From contig JAEMWC010000106.1 in assembly GCA_016490735.1 (NCBI GenBank), positions 932,001 through 996,000 on the forward strand: a stretch of 64,000 nucleotides of DNA, written 5' to 3'. This stretch comes from Pachyseris speciosa. Taxonomy: Eukaryota > Cnidaria > Anthozoa > Scleractinia > Pachyseridae. A model generated the notes under the pieces. That model was not told the DNA's origin. It did not search any database and saw only the letters and a list, made by a program, of their open reading frames with translations. Of the stretch, positions 44,478-56,148 are shown one piece after another (within the stretch, counting starts at the first letter, position 1; the number at the start of each line of letters is the position of its first letter). A program made the translations under genes and the position numbers.

Positions 44478-46323
44478 CGGTTGTTGTAGAACTAAATGCC
44501 ACTTTTGCACGAATATTTGTTATAGATTAGGCACCGTTGGACAGTATTCTGTGACGAAAGGCAAGATTTGCTTATAATCCTTGCATTCCTGTTGAAGGGG
44601 AAGTTTTTTTAGTCTCTGCCTATACTCGCTTGATAAGGCGTGCTTTAAAATACGATAATTTATCATGATATTGCAAACACCAACAGCATTTTTAATCTTT
44701 CTACAAACAAATAGTGATTTTGAACAAATATCGGGAATGTGTTGTAAAAAATAGGTAGCCTAAGGCTATATAGGCGGGATACCACAGCACTATATACATA
44801 TAGCTAACAACTGGTCGAGTAGATAGATGATAGGTACGAATAAATAAGGCTGAAAAGTCCGTTGAAGTGTATACATGTGATTACTCCGCATGATAGCAGC
44901 AGGGAGGTGATAGCAACAGTCAACTTAGCTAGCTGTAATCAAGCCCGTTGAGGTCATTATGTGAACCACTGAGTGGAAAAATAACTAAGATTGGCTGCAG
45001 GCAAGAACGTTTCTGGACGGATAGCTCTTTTCGGACTCAATCATCCTGCGTGGTGGTTTCCGCAGCACTGCAATGCAGTGCTCATCATCAGAGCTAGTCA
45101 GCAGAGTTGGCATACGCCCTATAAATGAATAAATGCTCTCCGAAACCTTTAGCAAACTCGCCAAGCGCATTCTACGAGAACTCGGATAAGACAAAGGAGC
45201 AAACATCGAACACTTCAACGCAAAATACTTACTGACTTAGCTATTTCTCGACGATATTTACACTTCACAGCTGGCTTCAAAACGGCCGATCACTGAACTG
45301 CGGCTGTAATCCTCTTTCCTCGCTCGATGGTCTCCATGTATTCAGTCAAATGCCGTCTGCTGTCAGAGTACGCGTCAAGCGATTAAACTTCGTTCTCAGT
45401 CGAACAGCTTCGGCTAATGGTCGGTGTGTTTACCGTCTTCGGCCAGTCAGCGATTAGCAAGAGTGTAGCATGCCACAGGTATCCCCATACCGCAGGTATC
45501 CCGCACAAAAAGGGCAAGATTTTCGCAAGGCCCCATATATTATCTAAATATTTTTTTTTGCCTCGAACTCCCTGTTTGTGTGGTATAATTTAATTTTAAC
45601 GGAGTCGAAATCAGTCTTCCACTGATTTTCCTAACAAGTGTTTTTATCTTGTTCCAGGCACATTTTTCCTGTGGTTCTGTCCTTGTTCTTCACCTAACAA
45701 TCCACAAAGGGCAACGGTAGCTTCAGAACGCTATAATGTCTAGCATACTCCACTACTTCATCCAAAACAGCTTCATGATCTAAAGAAGTGATACCGTGTC
45801 ATAACATTGGCAAAGTACTAAGTGACCATTGGTGGACATGCGCCGTTAGTTCACAGACCAACCAACCTACTTGCCGCGATGACTGGGCAATAGCAGTTGA
45901 ACCCAGCAGAAGCAGCTGTGAACTTGCCTCCCACGCAGTCATTTTTATGGCATGTTTTGCTCACCCCTCCCTACTGACTCCCCCGCCAGACCCTATCAAT
46001 CAGTGAAATCAAGCCTAATTTAGTGCAAGCATGAAACATTTGAAGAGCCGTTGTGTCGAGCGTTACATTTTCCATCATGTGCCACTGGTTCAGGATTCCG
46101 CTAACAATGTTGTATAAAATACTCTGTCTGCAGTACGTATGCTTTCTAGTTTAAGTCAACAATGACTGATTGTTGTTGTTGTGGATTTTTTCCGTTGCAA
46201 CAAACGGACGCAAACTAGATATAAATTCACCAATGAAACCCACTTGTGAATCCCGATATTAGGCGTAGAATAGAATCATGCAGGACGTTGAATACTCGTT
46301 TGTTGTCTACATGGATCCCCATT
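44478..46323. other. No recognisable gene
   Basis: AT-rich DNA with short unsupported ORFs. A GTATCCC-containing motif near 45480-45520 resembles the palindrome at 13352. Nothing else seen. Confidence 0.4.
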
Positions 46324-46479
46324 AGACTGCGAGCTTTGTGAACGCGTCGCAAAGAGAAAAGGATGCAGTCCCTCTTTCTTTCCGCTCGCTCGCGCTGACT
46401 TCCGCTTGCTCCAACTTCCGCTCGCTCGCGCTTCCCGCTCTATCGCTCACAAGAAAGAAAGAGGGACTGCTCGCAGTCT
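46324..46479. mobile_element. Short foldback element, 156 bp
   Basis: Outer ends AGACTGCGAG and CTCGCAGTCT; an inner pair CAGTCCCTCTTTCTTT and its inverse. The centre has CCGCTCGCTCGCGCT repeats. Confidence 0.75.
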
Positions 46480-48006
46480 AGATCCCCACACGCAAAAACA
46501 CATCCACAAAAATATCGCATTAGGACGTTTTTTCAAGCAGTGTCACATGAGGCGTTTTTAACGGCGTAAACTGAGGAAGTTAAGACTGAGCATTTTTGCT
46601 CTGCTGTAAAAGCGTAGACGCTATGTTACACTGTGCAGTGGTTTAGGACCATCTCGGGCTACGTTACACCAGGCAATTTCTTCATCGAATCGAAACAGAA
46701 TGGCGAGACAATTGCAAGAAACATCGACTCAAGATGGCTTGAAAATTAACCGGCTTTTGCGGAGAAAGAATCGAAAGTTGTTGAAGAGCAGTCTCATATT
46801 TTAATTTACCAAACCGCAAGTTGTATGAAATGCTCTTCTTAAACCGTTAGTCATGGGGTCTAACCTAGCCATTTTGCTATGCTTCAATTTAAAGCCTACA
46901 AATGCTTAATTTTCTTGTGAAAACGTCAGCTATAAACGGGATATTACATCTTGAAGCTATTTTTGATAAGACCGTACAACATTCTTGCAAATCGTATTTT
47001 AAATAAGTCTTAAGTACAAGCTGACTCGAAAGAAAGGAAGCGAAATGGAGTGTACATTTTTAACGCCAGCAAAGGCGCAAATAGTTTGCTAAAGTCAATA
47101 ATTAAACCCCGTTTTAACTTATTTTAATTTGCTAATTTGTGCAAAATCCTGACAACAAATAAATAATAAATTGTATGCATCAAACATTCAACCATTTGTA
47201 GATTTGTTTTGCAACATTGTTTTCGTGTCGGTCATAAGGAAGAGTGTCCATGGTGGTATACGCTGAGAAGTGGGTTGGAAAAACGAGGCGCAGCAAGATT
47301 TTTAAGCGGCTTTGAGATGTTTCCACATCTAATTAGACTGCAAACAGTAGGTTTTTATTTTCGTTCTCTGAAGGCGCGAATTCTAAGCGCGTCTCTCCCC
47401 AGTCTCACTCTACGTTTTCACCCTCGCTCCAGATTTTTCATTTGACGAGACCTCGCATTCGACCAACACAAAAATACGGCTGTTTAGCAGTCTAACATCC
47501 AATGAAACAGCCATTCAAGTGTTTGATGTGGCTTCTCAAACAATTAATAATTCGTGGAGAAATACAAGTGAATAGTTTACCAAGTTTTGTGTTCATAAAA
47601 CCTCCGCGGTCGGGGTTGTAATTCCCTTCGTTTTGTCCTCATGTATTATTAATTAGTTGGGAAAGTATTGGTTTGCTTGCCGTCACTGGGATAGAAAAAA
47701 ACTCCCAGACTATTCACTGACCACGAACTAATTTTAACCCACTATCCAAAACAAATTCTTCGGGGCAATGAAGCCACGAAAATCATCTCCTTTGCAGGAA
47801 TGTTTTGAAACGACTAAGGAATCTCCTGCCCAAACCTAATGGCTAGCCAAAGGCAAAAATTTCCTGACGTTTCACCGACTTTCAGGTAGAATTTAGAATT
47901 CCCCTGACTTGATACACAGTTCTCAGACTTTTTCTAGCATTAAAAAATTTAAGTAAGTTTATATACTCGATGCAAACTTTATACACGGGTCTGTTTACAT
48001 GAGTGA
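46480..48006. other. No recognisable gene
   Basis: Nothing supported on either strand; AT-rich with short ORFs only. Confidence 0.4.
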
Positions 48007-48074
48007 ACTCATCCCGGGACGAGGTTCATCCCGGGACGAGGTTCATCCCGGGACGAGGTTCATCCCGAGACGAG
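48007..48074 (+). repeat. Four tandem 17-bp units
   Basis: GTTCATCCCGGGACGAG repeated four times with minor changes in the first and last copies. Confidence 0.9.
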
Positions 48075-48244
48075 TTTCTTCTCGGTGTCTTGTTATATTA
48101 TTTACCTCTTTATTACCCGGGCTGCGCGCGTCTCGCGCGGCGCCCGGGTCTAGAACTACCGACGGTTCTCGAATTCTTTTTCGTCGTCGAGTATCATCCA
48201 CAAATGGCACTTTCGGCGTTTCTGCGCAAGCGCTAACTATTTTT

Positions 48245-49015
48245 AACAACAGTGATGCGTGTTGTCACGTATGGGAAAATGTCGATTCATCTTGTGGCTT
48301 TTGAAGTCTGAACAAACAGGGCCGGGTTGTTCGAAAGCCGATTAACCCTAATCCAAGATTAAAAATTAACCAAGGAGTTTATTTCTCTATCCACAAACAT
48401 TGTTAAACGCTGATATCCTACACAATTTTAGATTATAGGACGTCAATCCTGAAAAGCAAAAATCAGCAAAAGAAACTTTCATCCAAAAGACAAAAACTGC
48501 TACCAAAGTTTACGCTAATCCTGGATTAAGTTAATCGGCTTTCGAACAACCGGGCCCAGTATGTTAAGAGAAGTGTCTATGCGAATGTTTGGAAGTTCAA
48601 CGGCGAGAAGAAAGTTTTTAACATGAGTAAACTTAACGGCAGATGGACTGCCGTGTTTCCCCGTGTCTGCTTCAGTAGACAGCGAGTAGTCTCTAATTTT
48701 GGCGACGGATTGTGGGGGCACGTGCGCGCGCGAAGTTGCGAGGAGACGCGACACGAGGGGAGCGCCAAAAATTAGAGACTACAGACAAAGGGAGTTTGAC
48801 CTTTCACGGCCGAGTGATTCGAGTGTAAATCTCATATCAACAGCAAGAATGATGCCTGTTGTCACGTATCGGAAAACGTCGATTCACCTTGTGTTTTTGA
48901 AGTCTGAACTAATATGTTAAGACAAGTGTCTATACGAATGTTTGCAAGTTCAACAGCGAGAAGAAAGCTTTTAACATGACCAAAATTTAACTCCAGATGG
49001 ACTGCCGTCAGGAGT
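48245..49015 (+). repeat. Two direct copies of a dispersed segment
   Basis: Copy 1 is 48245-48314 plus 48558-48665 (split by the MITE); copy 2 is 48835-49015. Shared landmarks are TGTTGTCACGTAT, GAAGTCTGAAC, TATGTTAAGA, AGTGTCTAT and CAGATGGACTGCCGT. Two more, divergent copies lie at 51650-51895. The sequence has no coding signal. Confidence 0.75.
48319..48557. mobile_element. GGGCC(C/G)GGTTGTTCGAAAG MITE
   Basis: Left GGGCCGGGTTGTTCGAAAGC, then CGATTAACCCTAATCC. The right end is the inverse complement, starting GGGCCCGGTTGTTCGAAAGC. It lies inside one copy of a short duplicated segment (48245-48665) whose other copy (48835-49015) lacks it. Target duplication not clear. Confidence 0.8.
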
Positions 49016-49114
49016 ACCCAACGACCTTTTCTGAGAATTTTTATCGTACGATGTACTTAACACTGGCTGAGTGTCCCCTGTCAATCTTCGTTAATATTTA
49101 ACTTTCCTGGGAAA

Positions 49115-49583
49115 AAAATAACCGCTCTTCAATGCCAGCGAGCAAAACGTTTGAGAAATAAAAATCCCAGCCAGCTACGAGCGTGTCGTTTCTCAACGAG
49201 CCAGCAAAGCTGAAAATGCCACAAAACACGAAATGCCAGCCAGCACGGGTGGAATTTTTCCAGTTTGCCAGCCAGCAGTCGCGTAAGGAAGAAAAATACC
49301 CAGCCAGCTATCGCTCCCAAGACGGGCAATTGGCTTATATCTGTATCCCGTGTTGTTTACTTTTAGTTTTTTCCCCGAATTCCTATCTTCTCGCAGATAA
49401 AAATCCACCAAAATACGAAGCGCATGTACGGAAATGACGTGTTTTGATTCCTGACAGCCGGTAAGACTCATTACGGACACAAATTCTAGCAAGATTTCGT
49501 TAAAATAACACTGCCAGCAAGATTTTTATTTCAGCAAACATTTTGCCAGCCAGCCCAAAATCGGCCTGCAGAGCGGTTATTTT
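49115..49583. mobile_element. MITE with AAAATAACCGCTCT ends and CCAGCCAGC repeats
   Basis: AAAATAACCGCTCT at the left end and its exact inverse at 49570..49583. The interior contains at least six GCCAGC or CCAGCCAGC motifs in one orientation on the left and mixed on the right. About 470 bp. Confidence 0.7.
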
Positions 49584-50033
49584 GCAGATCGGCTCCATCG
49601 AGCACTCCTCTGCCGTGTTCCCCGTATCCGCTCCATTGAGATGTACATTTTGTTGAATAACTCAAGTACGGGATATCATACACCCCTGAGACTTTGACAG
49701 GTAGTTTATTTACTATTTTAATTTTTGGACTTTAAATTTTGAATGATAAGCGATTAGTTTTTACAAATGTACTAGCGTCCCTTGAAACTGTCCAGAAACG
49801 TTCCTTTCTTGTGTTTCAAATGACCCTGGATTGACGTATTTGTAAACAGTTTCACTCTGCTAATTAATTTTCTACTCACATTTCACCGAGACTCCATTCA
49901 CATTTATGCGAAAAAATCCTACATCGTTCGATAAGCGTTTCCTTTCTCAAACAATTATCCATCGAAGCGAAAACAAGTGTGCTTAGTTTTTTTTTGGAAT
50001 CAATACACTATTTTTATCACCTTGCATAATGAT
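49584..50033. other. No gene; segment related to 51930-52020
   Basis: Around 49630-49710 the order GTACATTTTG, AACTCAAGTACGGGATATC, CCCTGAGACTTTG and GTTTATTTA matches 51935-52020, so the repeat that links 48.2-49.0 kb with 51.6-51.9 kb extends here. Confidence 0.55.
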
Positions 50034-50103
50034 AAACCTCTGTGGCCTAAAGGTCATTGTTCCTGCCTGTGACGCAGCTAACGCGGGTTCGATGTCTGTT
50101 AGT
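50034..50103 (+). mobile_element. tRNA-like SINE head
   Basis: AACCTCTGTGGCCTAAAGG has an A-box-like TGGCCTAAAGG and, about 40 bp on, GGGTTCGATGTC is B-box-like. The acceptor stem does not close cleanly, so this is read as a SINE head or tRNA relic rather than a gene. Confidence 0.5.
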
Positions 50104-50810
50104 GGTATATATCACGGGCTTTATTTTTTCTGTTTCTCTTTTTCTTGTTCTTTTAGAAATATTTTTTACAAGTGTTATAATTATTGTTCTCAATGGTTGA
50201 GCTGTATTTTAGAGGAATATATGTTGATAGGGGTCTAAAGAAATAGACTCCAACACAAGCTAAACACAATGCGTACGATATAAGAAAGACAGACTTCCTC
50301 TATTCTTTTGTTTAGCACTAAGTTAGGGATACAATACTGTTTTTTGCAAGCCCGGATTTAGGCTAATTGTAGCCTCTTGTTGGTGTTTATATGATCCCGG
50401 AGTGAAATTTGATCATGCAGCGATGATTTCAACCCGGAGTTCACCACCGGGATGAAATTTCATCCCAAGGTGAACCGTGGCCACAAATTTCATGGACAAA
50501 ATATGACCTATACCATGGTGTAGGCCAAGGCCTACTGGTGGTCAATTTTTTTAAAATTCGGTTCAGCATTGCTGGAAACCTGTGTAAACAACATTTTCCA
50601 TCAATGACTCATCAACCTGTCATACCTACGACTCTCTTCTGTTCTCTGGCCGGCGTTTCGCTAAAATTTACCAAGTAGACTCGTGTTAGATTTGAATCAG
50701 GAAAACCAGTTAAAGCCGAATAAACACAACTTTTGGGCAACTATTTTACGGAAGAACAATTATTATAAAGGAGCTGTCGCGTATTTCTGCGCGCTATAAC
50801 TTGAAAGGTC
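50104..50810. other. No recognisable gene
   Basis: Around 50395-50470 the motif GGGATGAAATTTCATCCC and related pieces form short inverted repeats. No gene seen. Confidence 0.4.
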
Positions 50811-50816
50811 CCCTGT

Positions 50817-51241
50817 CAGGGGCACCCAACGACAAGTTTTGGTAGATATCTGTTCGGTGGAGGGTAGTTCGCCTTGGGCTTTCGGTGTCGATTAAAGAGT
50901 GCACTCGGCCAAAAAGATTCGCAATGGAGAAATAAAGGCCCCTGAGGTTTTCGGAAAGGTCATAATTGCTGTTTTTGGCAGTTGAAAACGTCATCTAACA
51001 TTTTCGGAAAGAAAATTATTCCCTAGAAAGTTCGTGGAAAGTTCATTTCAGCTTGAATTTTCTCAAAGAAGATTTTGTTCCCTAACATTTTCGGGCAATT
51101 AAAACTTCAGCTAGGGAGTCCGAACAGATGAAATTTTTCTAGCTAACGAAAACATCACTTAAAACAGACTTCAAACACCGTAAGGTACTTAAAAATGCCT
51201 TTCCACAGCTTTTGGTTGATTTGGCTCGTTGGGTGCCCCTG
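50817..51241. mobile_element. CAGGGGCACCCAACGA MITE, copy 2
   Basis: Same 16-bp ends as copy 1 at 44035; target duplication CCCTGT (50811..50816 and 51242..51247), again 6 bp. The interior matches copy 1 in order with many substitutions and small indels. Confidence 0.88.
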
Positions 51242-51569
51242 CCCTGTCAGTGCTCATTCCGTGCAGATCAGCCAGCGAACTGAGTCCCAGTTTCTACTAG
51301 GTATGTTAAATAGGTAATTACACCAAAATAAGTCTTTCTTATGAAACTGAGTTCTAAGTCTGTGCAAATAAAATTATTAAATATCCATGAGGAAAACTTC
51401 CACGAGGACTCCTTTTCACAGGAGGATGACCTGAATTCGGAAATGGTCATATTATACTTTTAATTCTTTTTAAATTAAATGTTTTCCAAAATTCCAAGAC
51501 AATCACTCACCGAGTGGCATTCAGCACTGAGAAATGTAAATCTTGAAAAAACTTCAACCAATCACAAAC

Positions 51570-51640
51570 TGACCGTTTTTATGCTAGAGACGTTAAAGTC
51601 GTCCAGACGCATTTAACGTCTGAGAAGTTAAAGCCGTCAT
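51570..51640. repeat. GACGTTAAAGTCGTC cluster, second copy
   Basis: GACCGTTTTTATGCTAGAGACGT and AAAGTCGTCCAGACG correspond to 13512-13550. Partial copy. Confidence 0.6.
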
Positions 51641-51649
51641 CTTCCCCGT

Positions 51650-51895
51650 GTGTTTTTTTGAGGTCTGAAAAGCCAACATAACAAGAGAAGCGTCTATGTG
51701 AATGTTTGCAAGCTCAAAATAGAGAAGAAAGCCTTTGAGATAGCTAAAGTAAGAAACATATGTTCATATGTCACCGTGTGTTTTTTAGGTTTGAAAAGCC
51801 AACATGGTAAGAGAAGCGTCTATGTGAATGTTTTAAAGCTCAACAGAGAGAACAAAGCCTTTGAGATAGCTAAAGTAAGAAACATATGTTTTAAC
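51650..51895 (+). repeat. Tandem pair of a 120-bp segment
   Basis: GAAAAGCCAACAT, AGAGAAGCGTCTATGTGAAT and TTTGAGATAGCTAAAGTAAG each occur twice, about 122 bp apart. Related to the segment at 48245 and 48835. Confidence 0.8.
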
Positions 51896-52509
51896 TCGTT
51901 TTTGGCTACCATGGCGTTTCCATACAAAACACTATAATTTTGAGTGGTACATTTTGCCGAAAAACTCGAGTACAGGATATCGCAAGGCCCTGAGACTTTG
52001 GCATGTTGTTTATTTATGACCCTTCTATAATATCACAATTTCTTGACTTGATCTATTGAAGGGTTTATGATTGCGTGACTGAAAACGCTCTATACCCATT
52101 TCAGACCCAAACATCTGAAAAACTATGCCCTTGGGGGTAGCTTACAGGTTAATACTGCATTCAGAGAGGACTGATACTATTTCTCAACATACACTGTATG
52201 CTCCCCAATTTTAGGAAACAGCCTGAGGGTCTATTTAGTTACTTGTTTCCTTAATTAATAGTCTCATCCACACATTTTGCCTTGTATCTCATCATCATCA
52301 TCATCAACTTTACTAAAATGTCAGAAACTAATAGCTGACTATTTGTACAGAAACCTGGTAAACTGGGACACCTATACTACAGTAATAAAAATAAAAGTTA
52401 CAAGTTAACTGAGAACGTGATTTTTTTTTTTTTCATTTTAGATTTTCTTCTTTGTGCCATTTTATGACAATAACTTCAACAAGATGTGATTGGAGAGAAT
52501 TTGCAACAA

Positions 52510-52895
52510 CATGAAGCTCTTAAGGCTCTGACTAACAGACGGCCTGCTTATATTAAGTCTTTGTTTAAGCTAAGGGGTAAATTGTAAAGAATCTCAGAGG
52601 AGTAAATAGATTAGTTTTGCCTAAAGTTAAAACCACATGGTGTGGATTGAAATCCACAGTGTATACTGCTTCCAAAGCTTGGAATTCTCTCTCAGACGAA
52701 CTTAGGTCAATGACTAATACTCAAATAATTTAGACAAGAAGTGCGGAAAATTTCATCTTTCCGATAACTCTTTTATTTTAATTTCATGGGTATATATTAT
52801 TTGTTTCTTTCTTGGCACATTAGCATGTATTTTGCTAGAGGCCTAAACAGCCTCAATGAGATCCAAGGGTAAATAAAGTTTCATTTTTTCTCAAC
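52510..52895 (+). mobile_element. Decayed LINE 3' end
   Basis: Around 52600-52730 the translation NRLVLPKVKTTWCGLKSTV followed by YTASKAWNSLSDELRSM is the usual C-terminus of a CR1/L2-type LINE ORF. Stops and a frame change precede it. The 3' UTR ends with GGGTAAATAAAGTTTC at about 52895. Confidence 0.7.
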
Positions 52896-54876
52896 ATTGA
52901 AATAGCAAAGGAGCGTCCTTAACGTTGTTACTACATTTACTACCAGCAGTGGCCTATTATTAGTTTTGTATTAAAAATTCAGTATTTTTAACTTATCAGT
53001 TTTCTGGGCTATACATTATCATGTAAAAAAAAATAGAATGTATGGTGAATGCTTTTTCAAAAGACAAGCATGTCACAAAGTCTTAGCCAAAGTTTTGAAG
53101 TCTCACATTGTTAAGCATATGCAAGCCACCACGGTGTCTCAATTTCTTTTGCAAGCCTAAAAATACAGAAAGAATAAGAAGTTTGTTTTAAAATGGTTAA
53201 CATTGAAAATAACAAAAACAACTAGTTTAGGATATAGACGTCTATAGTAGTCAGTGTAATGTTTGTGTGAACAGAAATAAGCGGAAGTTGCATTTACATG
53301 TATTAAGACTGACATTAAATAACCAAATAAATAATAATTATTATTCTTCAGGTACTTTGGGGTAGTTTTCAGGTACTTTTGTGATAATCAGTGAGCACGA
53401 TTTTTGACCAAAAGTCCATATAACCTTTATGACATAACCCACTGAATAAACTTTAACAACATAGTGGAAATTAGGCTCTCACTGGGCTTAGGATTGGTGG
53501 CATCACACACTTTTTGCAGACTTGATCAACCCATGCTTAAAATGTCATCTTAGGTAACTATTCCATTTAGTATGAAATTTTTATAATCAGTTGATATTAT
53601 CGATATTATCAGTTGATATTATCGATTCGCTCCGACGAAGGGCTAACGCTCGAAACGTCAGCTAATCGAATCCCTGTACGGTGATATTATTGTAGTCATA
53701 TAGAGAGAAGATGTTGTAAAATTTAGTCCATGCATGTGACAACGGGAGCCCAATGAGGTCCTGACGACAATAAAAAGAGAATTTGGTTAAAGCTGGTCAA
53801 CTGAAAACACTCTTGCTAACTGTATTTCATGGGGACAAGGTCGGGGTGTTGCAGGAGTGGGAGAAGGGAGCTAGAGGATTTGAAGTGAGATTTGCATCAG
53901 TCAGTGCAATTTCATATGGGCAATATGCGACTACATTTACCTAGGGAAGGGACGACTGATTGGTCCATCGGGAAAGGTGGAATTTGACCCCATTCATCCA
54001 AAAGGGGTTAAAAAAAACATTCATAGTTTTTATGCATTGATCTGTCAAACCTGATTTCAGATCTTTGTCATTGAACACGCAAGCCTGTTCAAACATTTTT
54101 TGGTACAACATCAGTATCTGATCTGAAACAAGCTAGTATCAGTTGCAAACTCGTCTTGTGATGTAAAAAAATTTTTTTATTGATAGCAATAACAACAAGT
54201 ACAAAATCACAAGTTTGCTTTTTAAGGCCAACTGACTTCCAAAGGAAAACATTGGCATTTAAAATGCTATTTTTACAAGGCTATAAAAGTTGAGAAGAAG
54301 AAGTCACCTTGACCCTGAAGATGCATGACTCAATTAGTAGTCGAAAAAGTAAACTCTGTTTATTTTTAACTTTTTTAACATTTTGGAGAAATAGCATTTT
54401 AAACCCTAAGAAAATATTATGGACAAATTCCAATTTGATACAATAGCTACGCGCATCTCTAGTATTTCACGCAACTATTCAACTTCCAGCACTGCGTTGC
54501 TGCGTGACCTCCTGCAGAAAAGTGAGCCCTTCATTTGTTCCGTAGAGTCATTGTGGCTATTCAAACAAGCCTCAATGAGCCGATTCTGTTAATAAGATGG
54601 CTGAACTACCCATGTCTCATATGCTACAATGGTCAAACCATTGCCTGTTGAGGAATCAAAGTTGTTAAGGTAAAACCAAGCTTATGCATTTAAGTAATTT
54701 CCGTTGTAACCTTTTGATTTTGGTGTAAATCAAACGGCATACAAAACTGTACTGGCACTGAACTGCTTCTATACGTTCGTAATCCTGGTCGTAATCAGCG
54801 ACTAATATTCTTCAGCTAATGTTATATAGGAAAGTCTTTCGCTCCTCAAACCAAATTTGATTTGAAGAAAGCTCCA
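52896..54876. other. No gene; one ribozyme-like motif
   Basis: AT-rich, no coding signal. At 53631-53660 TCCGACGAAGGGCTAACGCT then CGAAACGTCA resembles a hammerhead ribozyme core (see findings), preceded by a repeated GATATTATC. Confidence 0.4.
53626..53665 (+). ncRNA. Possible hammerhead-like motif
   Basis: CCGACGA, a GGGC-TAAC-GCTC hairpin and CGAAAC occur in the order of a hammerhead core (C-U-G-A-N-G-A, stem II, G-A-A-A); the second base is C instead of U. Such motifs are known from Penelope-like elements and retrozymes. No activity can be claimed. Confidence 0.35.
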
Positions 54877-54990
54877 CCTCGGTGTAAAAACCTGTGAAAC
54901 TCACGAATGACGTAAAATAAAGAAAATAAGACTGATTCTAAACAATACCTCATAAAACAAAGAAAACCTCGCCAGGTTTTTACACCGAGG
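54877..54990. repeat. Perfect 18-bp inverted repeat, 78-bp spacer
   Basis: CCTCGGTGTAAAAACCTG at 54877..54894 and its exact inverse complement at 54973..54990. Probably the ends or inner arms of a short foldback element. Confidence 0.75.
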
Positions 54991-55096
54991 AAAACCCAGA
55001 GAAATGTTTTGCTGGAAGAACGTTTCAAGTTGATTTTGTCTTTGTTAATTCGTAGCTGATGTGTTCAGTAAGCTGAGAAATGTTGAGATATACTAA

Positions 55097-55327
55097 TTAT
55101 AATTTGCGTATGTGGCTGATGTGGTTGTAATAAGATACGCGAGTGGTTTTATACAATTCGCTTTCCGACTTCAATTGTTCATAGCCACGTTGATGATCGT
55201 CAGCATACATAAACAAATTACTAGTTAAGGGTAAGTAGTTTTGGAACAAGTTCCAGAGCAGGGAACCATACGATGAGCCTTGCGAGCAACCCCTTAACTG
55301 GTCTTTCCATGTGCTTGTCACTCCCAT
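55097..55327 (-). pseudogene. LINE reverse transcriptase fragment
   Basis: WKDQLRGCSQGSSYGSLLWN followed by LFQN matches the conserved G-x-PQGS-x-LGPLLF block, and LFMYADDHQ the catalytic YADD block, of CR1/L2/Jockey-type reverse transcriptases. Only about 76 codons remain, with no other domain nearby on this strand. Confidence 0.75.
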
Positions 55328-56069
55328 AATATTGACAAAGTCAATTTGTGTGTATTTGCTTGTTGTTTTGGTTTCTCTTATATTCAGCTATGGGTCGTCG
55401 ACCGTTCATTTCCTGTTTTCTAGAATTTGACTTGTTTCATTTGTTGCTACTGCCTTTTATTGAAATGCCTTGAATCTGATAAGTAGCTGATCAAAAGCTC
55501 TAACTGGATGAATTACCCTTTGTCTTTCTGAAGTTCCTTTTTGCAAGGAAGGTATGTGGCAGGTCAGAGAGGTTAATCCGCTCACTTGTCGCGTGATCCT
55601 ACTTCATCTTTTACCATACATGCTTGAATTGTTCATAGAACAGATAGAAGGACCTTTACAAGGTGAGGAAAGGCAATATGAAGCCCTGGGTATTTTAAAC
55701 AAGCGATCCAACTTCACTTTCGAAACCTACCTACATTTTAATTTTTGTTTCTCCTCTAACTGACAAGAGGGAGGTCTTCTCGTGACGGTTCTCAAACCAG
55801 CAGTCAGAGGCGCATCCAGGGGGGAGGGTTGAGGGGTTGCAACCCTCTCTTTGGGAAGGTTACCAACTTTAAATAACAACTGATTTATTGTTAATTTAGA
55901 TAGAAACCATCCATTTTGCGACTGTCATTTAGGGAAATCAGATTTGCGATAAAGTAAGTTAATTTCTTATATTTTACTCATTTTATCAGTAGGTAATTAG
56001 ATAATTAATAAGATAAACGACCCCTCAAGCATGTAGCGCTTAAACGATAATCGTGTTTTAAGTAAATGA
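55328..56069. other. No recognisable gene
   Basis: Nothing supported; a G-rich stretch at 55810-55840 (CCAGGGGGGAGGGTTGAGGGG). Confidence 0.4.
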
Positions 56070-56148
56070 TTTTACTTTACTTTACTTTACTTTACTTTAC
56101 TTTACTTTACTTTACTTTACTTTACTTTACTTTACTTTACTTTACTTT
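56070..56148 (+). repeat. (TTTAC)n microsatellite
   Basis: About 16 units of TTTAC directly 5' of the hAT remnant. Confidence 0.95.

Noticed and set aside
48043..48249. ORF across the 17-bp tandem repeats
   Set aside because: Produced by the repeat; no homology recognised.
50034..50103. tRNA gene
   Set aside because: Stem pairing fails and the T-arm is followed by no matching acceptor strand.
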